64,000 bases of DNA from Actinoplanes sp. DH11 (GCF_020873875.1 NZ_JAHWGU010000012.1:186001-250000), one strand, 5' to 3'. Counted from the stretch's first letter, positions 44,741 through 53,603 are shown. The notes: generated by a model from the sequence alone, not told the origin. Translations and numbers: made by a program.

Positions 44741-45487
44741 GTGCGCCAGCGCTTGTCGTCTGAGCCCGATCGCTATCGCGGCCGCCGCCGCGTTCCTACC
44801 CCTCCGCGCAGCCGTTACGCCGCGGTCGTCACGTCCGCATTCGTCGGCGCCGGTGTCGTCGCTCTGGGCGCCGCCTCGAACCTTCCGGACGCCAAGGACG
44901 TCAGCCCCGACGTCCTGCAGAACCTCGCCAGTTCCCAGGTCGCGGCCGACGCCCTGCAGAGCCGTTCCGGCGACAGCGAGCGCGCTTCCCGTAGTCAGGA
45001 CCGCGAGGACAGTGCCGAGGAGCTCGGCGCCGAGGTCTCCGTCGAGGACATCTACCTCCTGCCGCTGGACGACTACCAGTTCACCTCCGCCTACGGTGTC
45101 CGCTTCGGCAAGCTGCACGCCGGCATCGACCTGGCGGCCGCCGACGGGACGCCCTACAAGGCAGTCCACGCGGGCGAGGTGACGAGCGCCGGTTACAACG
45201 GTGGCTACGGCTACTCGATCACCGTCAAGCAGGACGACGGAACCGAGATGATCTACGCGCACTCCCGGCGGCTGCTGGTGAAGAAGGGCGACCAGGTCAA
45301 GGCCGGCCAGGTGATCGGCGAGGTCGGCAACACCGGTTACTCGTACGGCACGCACCTGCACCTCGAAGTGCACGTCGGTGGCACCCCGGTCGACCCGATC
45401 GTCTTCCTCCAGGAACGCGGCGTCGACATCAAGCTCCAGATCGAGTCCCCTTACGCCGGCATGGCCGCCGCCGAAGCGGCTTCCTGA
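44741..45487 (+). CDS. M23-family peptidoglycan endopeptidase
   Basis: Secreted or membrane-anchored LytM-type protein of 248 residues. A basic N-terminus and hydrophobic segment (about 28-47) come first, then a linker, then the zinc peptidase with H126-xxx-D130 (HAGIDLA) and H205-L-H207 (HLHLEVH), so all metal ligands are present. It cuts peptide cross-links of the cell wall. GTG at 44741 with GGAGGG 6 nt upstream; a longer in-frame extension to 44561 lies in the probable leader. Followed by a second M23 gene 163 bp on. Confidence 0.92.
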   Translation: MRQRLSSEPDRYRGRRRVPTPPRSRYAAVVTSAFVGAGVVALGAASNLPDAKDVSPDVLQNLASSQVAADALQSRSGDSERASRSQDREDSAEELGAEVSVEDIYLLPLDDYQFTSAYGVRFGKLHAGIDLAAADGTPYKAVHAGEVTSAGYNGGYGYSITVKQDDGTEMIYAHSRRLLVKKGDQVKAGQVIGEVGNTGYSYGTHLHLEVHVGGTPVDPIVFLQERGVDIKLQIESPYAGMAAAEAAS

Positions 45488-45608
45488 TAACTCCCCACCG
45501 GGAGCCCGGCCAAACGCGGCCGGACGAATCGTCTGAAACCTCGCCGGTTGCAGTCCGGTAGAACCTTCGCCCGACCCTTCATCCCTCCGTGCCCACGGGC
45601 CGACAGAA

Positions 45609-45631
45609 GACGTGACAACCATCGTCACGTC
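45609..45631 (+). promoter_or_regulatory. Hairpin upstream of the second M23 gene
   Basis: GACGTGAC (45609-45616) and GTCACGTC (45624-45631), a perfect 8-bp inverted repeat with a 7-nt loop, 19 nt before the start codon. Operator or leader hairpin. Confidence 0.45.
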
Positions 45632-45649
45632 CGTCGGGAGGGATCACCA

Positions 45650-46528
45650 GTGAGGCAGCAGTCGTCATCGGGCCGGGTCGGCCGGCACCGTCAGGAACGG
45701 CTGCACAGGCATCGGGCGCCCGCCTTTCCCGCACTCCTCGCCGGCCACGGCCGCACCGCGCTCTCGGTGACCGCGCTGAGCGCCTCGATCGCCGCCGGTA
45801 TCGGCGTGGCCGGGGTCGCCGCGTCCGCCGCACCCACGCTGGCCGGTGGTCCGCCCGCACACGTCACCGCGTCCCACCCGTACGTCCAGGCACCGGTCGC
45901 GGCACCGCCCGGCGACGAGGCCCCGGGCAAGCAGTTCCCGCACGGTCTCGGCGTCGCCGACGAGCCGGCCCACCCGGCCGGGGTCGCCGTGCAGCGCAAG
46001 AAGCGCCCGGTCGTCGCCGCGGTGAGCGCCACCTCCGCCGGTACGGGCGCACCGGGCCGCGTACGCACCAGTTCAGCGACGCGCGTCCAACCCGCCGCGC
46101 GCTGGGTGCACCCGATGCCCTCGGCCGGCGTCACATCCTGCTTCGGGCAGCGCTGGGGCCGCCTGCACGCCGGTGTCGACCTGGCCGCGCCGCACGGTAC
46201 GCCGATCGTCGCCGTCGGCGCGGGCGTCGTGGTCGCCGCCGGCCCGGCCGGTGGGTACGGCAACGCGGTGCTGATCCAGCACGCGGACGGCTACCTCACC
46301 CACTACGGCCACATGTCGGAGATCCTGGTGGAGACGGGTCACCGGGTTGCCGCCGGCGAACGGATCGGCCGGGAAGGCTCCACCGGGCACTCCACCGGCC
46401 CGCACCTGCACTTCGAGGTGCACCAGGGGCACTACAAGAACCCGATCGAGCCGACCGCATGGCTGCGCGCCCGCGGCATCACGATCGCCGGCTGCACCAC
46501 CATCGGAGGCGCAGCCCACGACCACTGA
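45650..46528 (+). CDS. Second M23-family peptidoglycan endopeptidase
   Basis: A 292-residue paralogue: Arg/His-rich N-terminus, hydrophobic export segment at about 50-70, long linker, then M23 domain with H173/D177 (HAGVDLA) and H252/H254 (HLHFEVH). GTG at 45650 has GGGAGGGATC just upstream. All zinc ligands are intact. The two M23 genes are separate transcription units by appearance, since the 163-bp gap contains a hairpin. Confidence 0.91.
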   Translation: MRQQSSSGRVGRHRQERLHRHRAPAFPALLAGHGRTALSVTALSASIAAGIGVAGVAASAAPTLAGGPPAHVTASHPYVQAPVAAPPGDEAPGKQFPHGLGVADEPAHPAGVAVQRKKRPVVAAVSATSAGTGAPGRVRTSSATRVQPAARWVHPMPSAGVTSCFGQRWGRLHAGVDLAAPHGTPIVAVGAGVVVAAGPAGGYGNAVLIQHADGYLTHYGHMSEILVETGHRVAAGERIGREGSTGHSTGPHLHFEVHQGHYKNPIEPTAWLRARGITIAGCTTIGGAAHDH

Positions 46529-46534
46529 GCGCCG

Positions 46535-48949
46535 TCAGATCTTCTCGATCGGCGCGTGCCGCAGCACCAGCCACATCACCTGGTCGCCGAAGTCGATCTG
46601 CGCGCGGGCACCCGGCCCCTGCCCCTCCACCGCGAGCACGCGACCCAGCCCGTACCGCTGATGGTTGACCCGATCGCCGGGAGCGACCTTCGGCGCCGGT
46701 TTCAGGTCGCTCGCGGTGGCCAGCCGGCTGCCGTCGATGCCGAGCCGCTCGGCGATGCGCTGCGCCTTGGGCGTACCCCCGGCGAAGCCTCCGCCGCGCT
46801 GGCGATCTCCCCCGCCGCGCCCGCCCACGCCGCCGCCGGTGCCCGACCAGGACGTGTAGGACCCGCCGGTCCGCTCCCAGCGCACCAGCTCGGTGGGCAG
46901 CTCGTCGGTGAACCGGGAGGGCGGGTTGTACTGCGGCTGACCCCACGCCGACCGGGTCACCGCCCGGGAGAGGTAGAGCCGCTGCCGGGCCCGGGTGATC
47001 CCCACGTAGGCCAGGCGGCGCTCCTCCTCCAGCTCGGTGTTGTCGCCGAGCGCGCGCATGTGCGGGAAGACGCCGTCCTCCAGCCCGGTCAGGAAGACCA
47101 CCGGGAACTCCAGGCCCTTCGCGGTGTGCAGGGTCATGAGCGTGACCACGCCCTGGTGGTCGGGGTCGTCGCTGGGGATCTGGTCGGCGTCGGCGACGAG
47201 CGCCACCTGCTCCAGGAAGCCGGCCAGGGTGGCCGCGGGGGCGTCCTCGTCCTCGGCCAGCGACTCGACGCGCTCGGTGTACTCCCGGGCGACGCTCACC
47301 AGCTCCTGCAGGTTCTCCACCCGGCCCTGGTCCTGCGGGTCGAGGCTCTCCTCCAGCTCGCTGAGCAGGCCGGAACGCTGGAGCATCGCCTCCAGCACCT
47401 CCTCCGGCGGGGCCGACCGGGCGAGTTCGCGCAGGTCGTCGAGGAGCTGCACGAATTCGCCGATGCTGTTCGCCGCGCGGGTGGAGATGCCGGGCGCGGT
47501 CCGCGCGTGCCGCAACGCCTGCCCGAACGAGATCCGGTCGCGGTTGGCGAGCGCCTCGACGCACGCCTCGGCCCGGTCGCCGATGCCCCGTTTCGGGGTG
47601 TTGAGGACCCGGCGGATGCTCACCGTGTCGTCGTCGTTGACGATCGCGCGCAGGTAGCCCAGTGCGTCCCGGACCTCCTTGCGCTCGTAGAAGCGCACCC
47701 CGCCGACCACCTTGTAGGGCAGGCCGACCCGGATGAACACCTCCTCGAAGACACGCGACTGCGCGTTGGTCCGGTAGAAGACCGCCACATCGCCGGGGCG
47801 CACCTCGTGGTTGTCGCTGAGCCGGTCGATCTCGCGGGCCACCCAGTCGGCCTCGGCGTGCTCGGTGTCGGCCACGTACCCGACGATCTGCTCGCCCGCG
47901 CCCTGGTCGCTCCAGAGCCGTTTCGGCTTGCGCGACGTGTTGCGGTCGATCACCGCGTTGGCGGCGGTGAGGATGGTCTGGGTGGACCGGTAGTTCTGCT
48001 CCAGCAGAATGGTGCGGGCGTCCGGGTAGTCGCGCTCGAACTCCAGGATGTTCCGGATGGTCGCGCCGCGGAACGCGTAGATCGACTGGTCGGCGTCACC
48101 CACCACGCAGAGCTCCGACGGCGGCACCTCGGCCGTCTCGTCGGTGCCGACCAGCTCACGGATCAGCGTGTACTGAGCGTGGTTGGTGTCCTGGTACTCG
48201 TCGACGAGGACGTGCCGGAACCGACGGCGGTAGGACTCGGCGATCAGCGGGTGCGACTGGAACAGGTGCACGGTCGCCATGATGATGTCGTCGAAGTCGA
48301 GTGCGTGCGCCTCGCGGAGACGGCGCTGATAGAGCTCGTACGCCTCGGCGACCGCCCGCTCGTTCGGCCCCTTGGCCCGTGCCTTGAACGCCTCCGGGTC
48401 GACCAGCTCGTTCTTCAGGTTCGACACCTGGGCGGCCAGGCCACGGGCGGTGTAACGCTTCGGGTCGAGGTCGAGCTCGCGGGCGACCAGCTGCATGAGG
48501 CGGCGCGAGTCGTCCGCGTCGTAGATCGAGAAGGTGCTCTTCAGCCCGGCGTGCTCGTGCTCGGCCCGCAGGATCCGGACGCACGCCGAGTGGAACGTCG
48601 ACACCCACATCATCCGGGCGCGGGGGCCGACCAGCTGGGCCACCCGTTCCTTCATCTCGCCGGCGGCCTTGTTGGTGAACGTGATCGCGATGATCTCGCC
48701 GGGATGCACGCCGCGCTCGGCCAGCAGGTAGGCGATCCGGTGCGTGAGCACCCGGGTCTTGCCGGAGCCGGCGCCGGCCACGATCAGCAGCGGCGCACCG
48801 GCATGGATCACGGCGTCGCGCTGGGGACCGTTGAGCCCGGTCAGCAGGGACTCCGGGTCGATCCGCCGGGCGCTCGGCCGGGGCGCCACGGCAGGCCTCT
48901 CCGGCGCCAGGGAGAACAGGGTGTCGGCAGGTTCTGAGGAAGGTCGCAT
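46535..48949 (-). CDS. pcrA: ATP-dependent DNA helicase PcrA/UvrD
   Basis: Superfamily 1A 3'-5' helicase of 804 residues for repair and replication-fork rescue. Motifs in order: LNGPQRDAV (Q motif), GAGSGKTRVL, ITFTNKAA, DEYQDTN, GDADQSIYAFRGA, QNYRST, VAVFYRTNAQSR, TLHTAKGLEF, YVGITRAR. A C-terminal RNA-polymerase-binding Tudor-like domain follows a Gly-rich linker (PGDRVNHQRYGLGRVLAVEG). ATG at 48949 is the family-like start though no ribosome site is clear; the open frame above it is a shadow of the nucleotidase gene. Divergent from that gene. Confidence 0.95.
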   Translation of the reverse strand: MRPSSEPADTLFSLAPERPAVAPRPSARRIDPESLLTGLNGPQRDAVIHAGAPLLIVAGAGSGKTRVLTHRIAYLLAERGVHPGEIIAITFTNKAAGEMKERVAQLVGPRARMMWVSTFHSACVRILRAEHEHAGLKSTFSIYDADDSRRLMQLVARELDLDPKRYTARGLAAQVSNLKNELVDPEAFKARAKGPNERAVAEAYELYQRRLREAHALDFDDIIMATVHLFQSHPLIAESYRRRFRHVLVDEYQDTNHAQYTLIRELVGTDETAEVPPSELCVVGDADQSIYAFRGATIRNILEFERDYPDARTILLEQNYRSTQTILTAANAVIDRNTSRKPKRLWSDQGAGEQIVGYVADTEHAEADWVAREIDRLSDNHEVRPGDVAVFYRTNAQSRVFEEVFIRVGLPYKVVGGVRFYERKEVRDALGYLRAIVNDDDTVSIRRVLNTPKRGIGDRAEACVEALANRDRISFGQALRHARTAPGISTRAANSIGEFVQLLDDLRELARSAPPEEVLEAMLQRSGLLSELEESLDPQDQGRVENLQELVSVAREYTERVESLAEDEDAPAATLAGFLEQVALVADADQIPSDDPDHQGVVTLMTLHTAKGLEFPVVFLTGLEDGVFPHMRALGDNTELEEERRLAYVGITRARQRLYLSRAVTRSAWGQPQYNPPSRFTDELPTELVRWERTGGSYTSWSGTGGGVGGRGGGDRQRGGGFAGGTPKAQRIAERLGIDGSRLATASDLKPAPKVAPGDRVNHQRYGLGRVLAVEGQGPGARAQIDFGDQVMWLVLRHAPIEKI

Positions 48950-49114
48950 CGCGGGAGCAAGTGTATGCCGCCCCACCGACAGGAATTCCGCGCAGACCCG
49001 CCGGCGCATCGGCATCCGGCGATGCATCTGGCACCGCGAAGTGCTGGCGGTGAATCGACTGATCCATGAAGCTGTCCAGGTCGGCGAAAATCCACTCCGA
49101 TCGGGGGAACCCCT

Positions 49115-50944
49115 GTGCACCGGATGCGTCTCGCCCTGCCGGCCGCCGCGCTGGCCATGGCCCTCACACTCACGGCCGTCCCGGAGCAGACCGGACCGGA
49201 GCAGACGGCCGCGGCCGGGTTCCGTCCGGTGTCGGTGTCCTACAGCGCATCCGCGGGCCCGGCCGCCAAGGGTCAGATCCTCAGCTACAACGACTTCCAC
49301 GGGGCGATCGACCCGCCGACCGGCAGCGGCGCCGTGGTCAACGCGAGCGGCACCAGCACACCGGCCGGCGGCGTGGAGTACCTCGCGACCTGGCTGAAGA
49401 GGCTGCGGGCGGAGGCCGCAGGCGAGGGGCGCCGGACCATCACCGCCGGTGCCGGTGACCTGATCGGGGCGAGTCCGCTGGTCAGTGCGGCCTTCCACGA
49501 CGAGCCGACGATCGAGTTGATGAACACGATCGGGCTCCAAGTCAGTTCGGTGGGCAACCACGAGTTCGACGAGGGTGTGGCCGAGCTCCTCCGCATCCAG
49601 CGCGGCGGCTGCCACCCGGTCGACGGCTGCCAGGACGGCGACGGGTACGGCGGTGCCGACTTCTCCTACCTCGCCGCGAACACCGTCGACCGGCGGACCG
49701 GCCTGCCGGTCCTGCCGCCGATCGACATCCGGCACGTGGGCGGCGTGCCGGTCGGTTTCATCGGCATGACCCTCGAGGGCACACCGGGCATCGTCAACCC
49801 GGCCGGCATCCGGGATGTCCGTTTCACCGATGAGGTCCGTACCGCCAACAAGTGGAGCAACGTGCTCCGCGCCGTCGGGGTGAAGGCGCAGGTGCTGCTC
49901 CTGCACGAGGGCGGCGCCCAGGCCCCGGCCACCCCGACGCCGGGCGTCTCCGACTGCGCCGGGTTCAGCGGGCCGATCGTGCCGATCGTGGCCGGCCTCA
50001 ACCCGGAGATCGGCATCGTGATCTCCGGGCACACGCACCGCTTCTACTCGTGCCGGCTGCCGAACCGCACGGGCGGCGGCACGGTGGTCACCAGCGCCGG
50101 CACCAACGGTCAGCTCGTGACCGACATCGACTACTCGCTGGACTCCCGGTCCGGCCGGTTCACCGAGATCACCGCGCGGAACGTGATCGTCGAGAACGGG
50201 GTGCCGGACGGCAACGGCGGCTGGGCGCGGGACGCCGCCGGCGCCTACCTCAGGAACCCGGACACCGTCGACCCGGCCGCGAAACGGGTGGCCGACAAGT
50301 ACCGTGCGGCGGTCGCGCCGATCGCCGACCGGGTTGTCGGCAGCATCAGCGGCGACATCGTCCGGACCGCCACACCGGCCGGGGAGAGCCCGCTCGGTGA
50401 CGTGATCGCCGACGCGCAGCTGGCGTACACGGCGTCGGCCGGTGCGCGGATCGCCCTGATGAACCCGGGTGGCATCCGCGCCGACCTGGACGCCGACCAG
50501 TCGTCCGGCGGGGAGGCGTACGGCCAGGTCACCTACGGCGAGGCGTTCACCGTCCAGCCGTTCAACAACCTGGTGGTGACGCAGACCTTCACCGGCGCGC
50601 AGCTCAAGGACGTGCTCGAGCAGCAGTTCGTGGGCTTCGGCGGGCAGACCACCCAGCGGATCCTCCAGGTCTCCGCCGGCCTGACCTACACCTGGAGCGC
50701 CTCCGCCCCGGCCGGCTCCAAGGTCAGCGACCTGGCGCTGGACGGCATCCCGATCGACCCGGCCGCGAGTTACCCGGTGACGACGAACGACTTCCTGGCC
50801 AACGGCGGCGACGGCTTCAGCGCGCTCACCCTGGGCACCGGCCGGGTCACCGCGCCCGGCTTCGACGTGGACGCGCTCGTCGCCCACCTCGGCACCGGGC
50901 CGATCGCGCCCGGCCCCGCCGACCGGATCAACCGCATCCCCTGA
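49115..50944 (+). CDS. Secreted 5'-nucleotidase / metallophosphatase
   Basis: A 609-residue exported UshA-like enzyme. Signal peptide at residues 1-25; metallophosphatase domain with YNDFHG, GDLIGAS, GNHEFDEG, LLHEGG and SGHTHRF for the two metals; C-terminal 5'-nucleotidase domain with SPLGDVIADAQL, ALMNPGGIRADL and the substrate-stacking TNDFLANGGDGF. GTG at 49115 has GGGGGA 6 nt upstream and is preferred to the ATG at 49124. No sortase signal, so it is probably released. Role: scavenging nucleotides or nucleoside diphosphate sugars outside the cell. Confidence 0.94.
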   Translation: MHRMRLALPAAALAMALTLTAVPEQTGPEQTAAAGFRPVSVSYSASAGPAAKGQILSYNDFHGAIDPPTGSGAVVNASGTSTPAGGVEYLATWLKRLRAEAAGEGRRTITAGAGDLIGASPLVSAAFHDEPTIELMNTIGLQVSSVGNHEFDEGVAELLRIQRGGCHPVDGCQDGDGYGGADFSYLAANTVDRRTGLPVLPPIDIRHVGGVPVGFIGMTLEGTPGIVNPAGIRDVRFTDEVRTANKWSNVLRAVGVKAQVLLLHEGGAQAPATPTPGVSDCAGFSGPIVPIVAGLNPEIGIVISGHTHRFYSCRLPNRTGGGTVVTSAGTNGQLVTDIDYSLDSRSGRFTEITARNVIVENGVPDGNGGWARDAAGAYLRNPDTVDPAAKRVADKYRAAVAPIADRVVGSISGDIVRTATPAGESPLGDVIADAQLAYTASAGARIALMNPGGIRADLDADQSSGGEAYGQVTYGEAFTVQPFNNLVVTQTFTGAQLKDVLEQQFVGFGGQTTQRILQVSAGLTYTWSASAPAGSKVSDLALDGIPIDPAASYPVTTNDFLANGGDGFSALTLGTGRVTAPGFDVDALVAHLGTGPIAPGPADRINRIP

Positions 50945-50971
50945 TCACGTCCCACCGTTCGGGCGGTTTCC

Positions 50972-51001
50972 TTGCGGCGCGGTCCCAGCCGGGGGCATAC
51001 T
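50972..51001 (+). promoter_or_regulatory. Promoter of the chorismate mutase leader
   Basis: TTGCGG (50972-50977), 18 nt, CATACT (50996-51001). Six nt later comes the GTG of the leader peptide, so the transcript is probably leaderless, starting at about 51008. Confidence 0.65.
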
Positions 51002-51007
51002 CGGCTC

Positions 51008-51073
51008 GTGATCCAGCGGGCGCGATTTTTTTACTACGGCACCGGAAGTCCGGCAGCCGTAGGTCGCGTCTGA
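51008..51073 (+). CDS. Aromatic leader peptide of chorismate mutase
   Basis: A 21-codon frame starting GTG with sequence MIQRARFFYYGTGSPAA and four more residues. Codons 7-10 are TTT TTT TAC TAC (51026-51037): two Phe then two Tyr. TTT is almost never used in this genome, where TTC is the norm, so its use here looks selected. It is followed by a set of RNA hairpins and by a chorismate mutase gene, the committed enzyme for Phe and Tyr. This arrangement is that of a translation-coupled attenuator sensing Phe/Tyr-tRNA charging. No family match is claimed; peptides of this kind are too short. Confidence 0.75.
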   Translation: MIQRARFFYYGTGSPAAVGRV

Positions 51074-51086
51074 ACCACAGACCTAC
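51034..51086 (+). promoter_or_regulatory. Alternative hairpins of the attenuator
   Basis: Hairpin 1: CTACGGC (51034-51040) with GCCGTAG (51056-51062), containing an inner CCGG-AAGT-CCGG. It overlaps the second Tyr codon. Hairpin 2: GTAGGTC (51059-51065) with GACCTAC (51080-51086). The two share 51059-51062 and cannot both form. A ribosome stalled at the aromatic codons would block hairpin 1 and free hairpin 2. Hairpin 2 overlaps the terminator by only one base, so how it would prevent termination is not settled by sequence. Confidence 0.65.
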
Positions 51087-51121
51087 ATCAAGCCCCGGGC
51101 TTCACCGCCCGGGGCTTGATG
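51086..51121 (+). terminator. Attenuator terminator before chorismate mutase
   Basis: A perfect 15-bp stem, CATCAAGCCCCGGGC / GCCCGGGGCTTGATG (51086-51100 / 51107-51121), loop TTCACC, 48 nt before the chorismate mutase ATG. No T-run follows, as is normal for high-GC actinomycete terminators. It lies between promoter and structural gene, so it must be conditional. Confidence 0.85.
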
Positions 51122-51168
51122 CTGCCCGGGCCGGGTCGACCGGGGCGCGAGCACCCGAGGAGCAATCC

Positions 51169-51459
51169 ATGACCGCCGAGACCGTGGACCAGAAGACCGG
51201 AGCGGGCGCGGAGCCGGCCGCCGCGGCGATCCGCGCCAAGCGTGAGCGCATCGACGAGATCGATCAAGCGATCATCGATCTCTGGCTGGAACGTGCCAGT
51301 CTCTCGCAGGAGGTCGGCAAGACCCGGATGGCCAGCGGCGGCACGCGTCTCGTGCTGGCCCGCGAGCGCGAGATCGTGGAGCGTTTCCGCACCGCGCTGG
51401 GTCCGGACGGCACCCAGGTGGCGCTGCTGCTCCTGCGTTCGGGCCGCGGACCGCTGTAG
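51169..51459 (+). CDS. Chorismate mutase (AroQ, delta-type)
   Basis: Small all-helical enzyme of 96 residues, chorismate to prephenate. KRERIDEIDQAIIDLWLERASL is helix 1 in part (residues 24-45), then SQEVGKTRMASGGTR and VLAREREIVERF; C-terminal LGPDGTQVALLLLRSGRG matches the short actinobacterial delta-class, whose activity is boosted by DAHP synthase in known cases. ATG at 51169 with GAGGAG 6 nt upstream. Stand-alone gene, preceded by the attenuator. Confidence 0.93.
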   Translation: MTAETVDQKTGAGAEPAAAAIRAKRERIDEIDQAIIDLWLERASLSQEVGKTRMASGGTRLVLAREREIVERFRTALGPDGTQVALLLLRSGRGPL

Positions 51460-51523
51460 CAGGTCCGCTTCGGTCTGTACGCGCCATCGGCGATGCGACC
51501 GGCACTTGATCTTCCAGATGCGA

Positions 51524-51555
51524 AGCGGCGGCCCAGGAGAACCTGGACCGCCGCT
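51524..51555. terminator. Bidirectional terminator between chorismate mutase and oppF
   Basis: AGCGGCGG-C-CCAGG, loop AGAA, CCTGG-A-CCGCCGCT: a 13-bp stem with one internal mismatch. It is followed by GTTCGTTTTC on the plus strand and lies 12 nt below the oppF stop on the minus strand. Confidence 0.85.
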
Positions 51556-51567
51556 GTTCGTTTTCGG

Positions 51568-52575
51568 TCAGCGACCGTGGACCACGTCGCGGATCTCGGC
51601 GAAGTGGCAGGCACTCGGGTGCGGCGAACGGTCGCGCACCTGGAGCGCCGGGTCCTGCTGCGCGCAGATGTCCTGCGCCTTCCAGCAACGGGTGCGGAAG
51701 CGGCAACCCGACGGCGGGTTGGCCGGCGACGGCACGTCACCCTCGAGCACGATCTGGTCGCGGTGACCGCGCAGGCGCGGGTCCGGGACCGGCACGGCGG
51801 AGAGCAGCGCCTGGGTGTACGGGTGGGTTGGCTGCTCGTAGATCTCCCGGTCGTAACCGTGCTCCACGATCCGGCCCAGGTACATGACGGCGACGCGGTC
51901 GGAGATGTGCCTGACCACCGACAGGTCGTGCGCGATGAAGATGTAGGACAGGCCGAACTCGTCCTGGAGCCGCTCCAGCAGGTTGATCACCTGGGCCTGG
52001 ATCGACACGTCGAGCGCGGAGACCGGCTCGTCGCAGACGATGATCTCGGGCTTGAGCGCGAGCGCGCGGGCGATGCCGATGCGCTGACGCTGACCGCCGG
52101 AGAACTGGTGCGGGTACCGGTTGATGTGGTCCGGGTTCAGACCGACCGTGTCGAGCAGGTCCTGGATCGCGCGCTGCCGGCCCTTCTTCGGGACGACCTC
52201 GGGGTGGATCTCGAACGGCTCACCGATGATGTCGCCGACCGTCATGCGGGGATTGAGCGACGTGTACGGGTCCTGCAGCACCATCTGGATGTTGCGGCGG
52301 GCCTTGCGCAGCTCGGCGCCCTTCAGCCGGACCATGTCCTGACCGCGGACCATGATCGAGCCGGAGGTCGGCTTCTCGAGGCCGACCAGCAGCTTCGCCA
52401 GGGTCGACTTGCCGCAGCCGGACTCGCCGACGACGCCCAGGGTCTCGCCGCGGCGCAGCTGGATGTCGACACCGTCGACGGCCCGGACGGCGCCGACCTT
52501 CGTCTTGAGGACGATGCCCTGGCTGATCGGGAAGTGCTTGACGAGACTCTTGGTCTCGAGGACGACGTCACTCAC
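51568..52575 (-). CDS. oppF: Oligopeptide/dipeptide ABC transporter ATPase (OppF-type)
   Basis: ATPase of 335 residues: Walker A GESGCGKSTLAKLL, signature FSGGQRQRIGIARAL, Walker B IIVCDEPVSALDVS, H-loop IAHDLSVVRHI, and the C-terminal oligopeptide-type Cys cluster (CRFRTRC...C) seen in Opp/Dpp ATPases. The GTG at 52575 lies 8 nt inside oppD. Last gene of the operon. Confidence 0.93.
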   Translation of the reverse strand: MSDVVLETKSLVKHFPISQGIVLKTKVGAVRAVDGVDIQLRRGETLGVVGESGCGKSTLAKLLVGLEKPTSGSIMVRGQDMVRLKGAELRKARRNIQMVLQDPYTSLNPRMTVGDIIGEPFEIHPEVVPKKGRQRAIQDLLDTVGLNPDHINRYPHQFSGGQRQRIGIARALALKPEIIVCDEPVSALDVSIQAQVINLLERLQDEFGLSYIFIAHDLSVVRHISDRVAVMYLGRIVEHGYDREIYEQPTHPYTQALLSAVPVPDPRLRGHRDQIVLEGDVPSPANPPSGCRFRTRCWKAQDICAQQDPALQVRDRSPHPSACHFAEIRDVVHGR

Positions 52576-53599
52576 CGAGGACCTCCCGGAAGAAGTGGCA
52601 ACGGGCGGTACGGTGCGGCGCCACGGCGTAGGCCGGCGGCGGCGGATCGGAGCGGCACGGGTCCTTCGCGAACCGGCAGCGCGGGTTGAACGCACATCCC
52701 TTCGGGACGTCGGTCAGCGCCGGCGGCAGGCCGCGGATGACGTTGAGCTGCTGGCCCTTCATGTCGAGCCGGGGAATCGACTCGAGCAGCGCCCGGGTGT
52801 ACGGGTGCGCGGGCTTGGCGTAGATGTCGTAGACCGGCGCCTCTTCGACGACCTTGCCCGCGTACATGACGGAGATCCGGTCGGCGACGTCCGCGACCAC
52901 GCCCATGTCGTGCGTGATCAGGATGAGGCCCATGTTGCGCTCGCGCTGCAGGTCCGCGAGCAGGCCCATGATCTGCGCCTGCACGGTGACGTCGAGCGCC
53001 GTGGTGGGCTCGTCGGCGATCAGGACCTCGGGGTCGAGCGCCAGCGCCATGGCGATCATGACGCGCTGCCGCATGCCGCCGGAGAACTGGTGCGGGTAGT
53101 CGTTGATCCGGCTTCTGGCGGCCGGGATCTTGACCAGGTCGAGCAGTTCGACGGACCGCTTCTTGGCGTCCGCCCGGGACATGCCGCGGTGCATCCGGAA
53201 CAGCTCGCCGAGCTGGAAGCCGACCGAGTAGACCGGGTTCAGCGCGGAGAGCGCGTCCTGGAAGATCATCGCGATCTTGTTGGCCCGCACCTTGCGGCGC
53301 TGCGCCTCGGAGAGCGTGAGCAGGTCCAGTCCGCGGTAGCGGACCTCGCCCTTGGTGATGAACCCGGGCGGGCTGTCCAGGATGCCCATGATCGCCTGGG
53401 CGGTCACCGACTTGCCGCAGCCGGACTCACCGAGGATGGCGAGGGTCTCGCCCGGGGAGAGCCAGAAGTTCGCCCCGTTGACGGCCTTCGCGACGCCGTC
53501 CCGGGTGCGGAACTCGACGTGCAGGTCGTTGACTTCGAGGAGCGGAGCGCGGGGATCGACGCCGGGCAGGACGTCCATCTGCGCCTTGATATCAGTCAC
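52568..53599 (-). CDS. oppD: Oligopeptide/dipeptide ABC transporter ATPase (OppD-type)
   Basis: ATPase of 343 residues: GESGCGKSVTAQAIMG, FSGGMRQRVMIAMALALDP, VLIADEPTTALDVT, ITHDMGVVADV, then the Cys cluster CAFNPRCRFAKDPC. GTG at 53599, 4 nt after oppC. It pairs with OppF as the two different nucleotide-binding subunits of the importer. Confidence 0.94.
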   Translation of the reverse strand: MTDIKAQMDVLPGVDPRAPLLEVNDLHVEFRTRDGVAKAVNGANFWLSPGETLAILGESGCGKSVTAQAIMGILDSPPGFITKGEVRYRGLDLLTLSEAQRRKVRANKIAMIFQDALSALNPVYSVGFQLGELFRMHRGMSRADAKKRSVELLDLVKIPAARSRINDYPHQFSGGMRQRVMIAMALALDPEVLIADEPTTALDVTVQAQIMGLLADLQRERNMGLILITHDMGVVADVADRISVMYAGKVVEEAPVYDIYAKPAHPYTRALLESIPRLDMKGQQLNVIRGLPPALTDVPKGCAFNPRCRFAKDPCRSDPPPPAYAVAPHRTARCHFFREVLGE

Positions 53600-53603
53600 A
53601 GGG

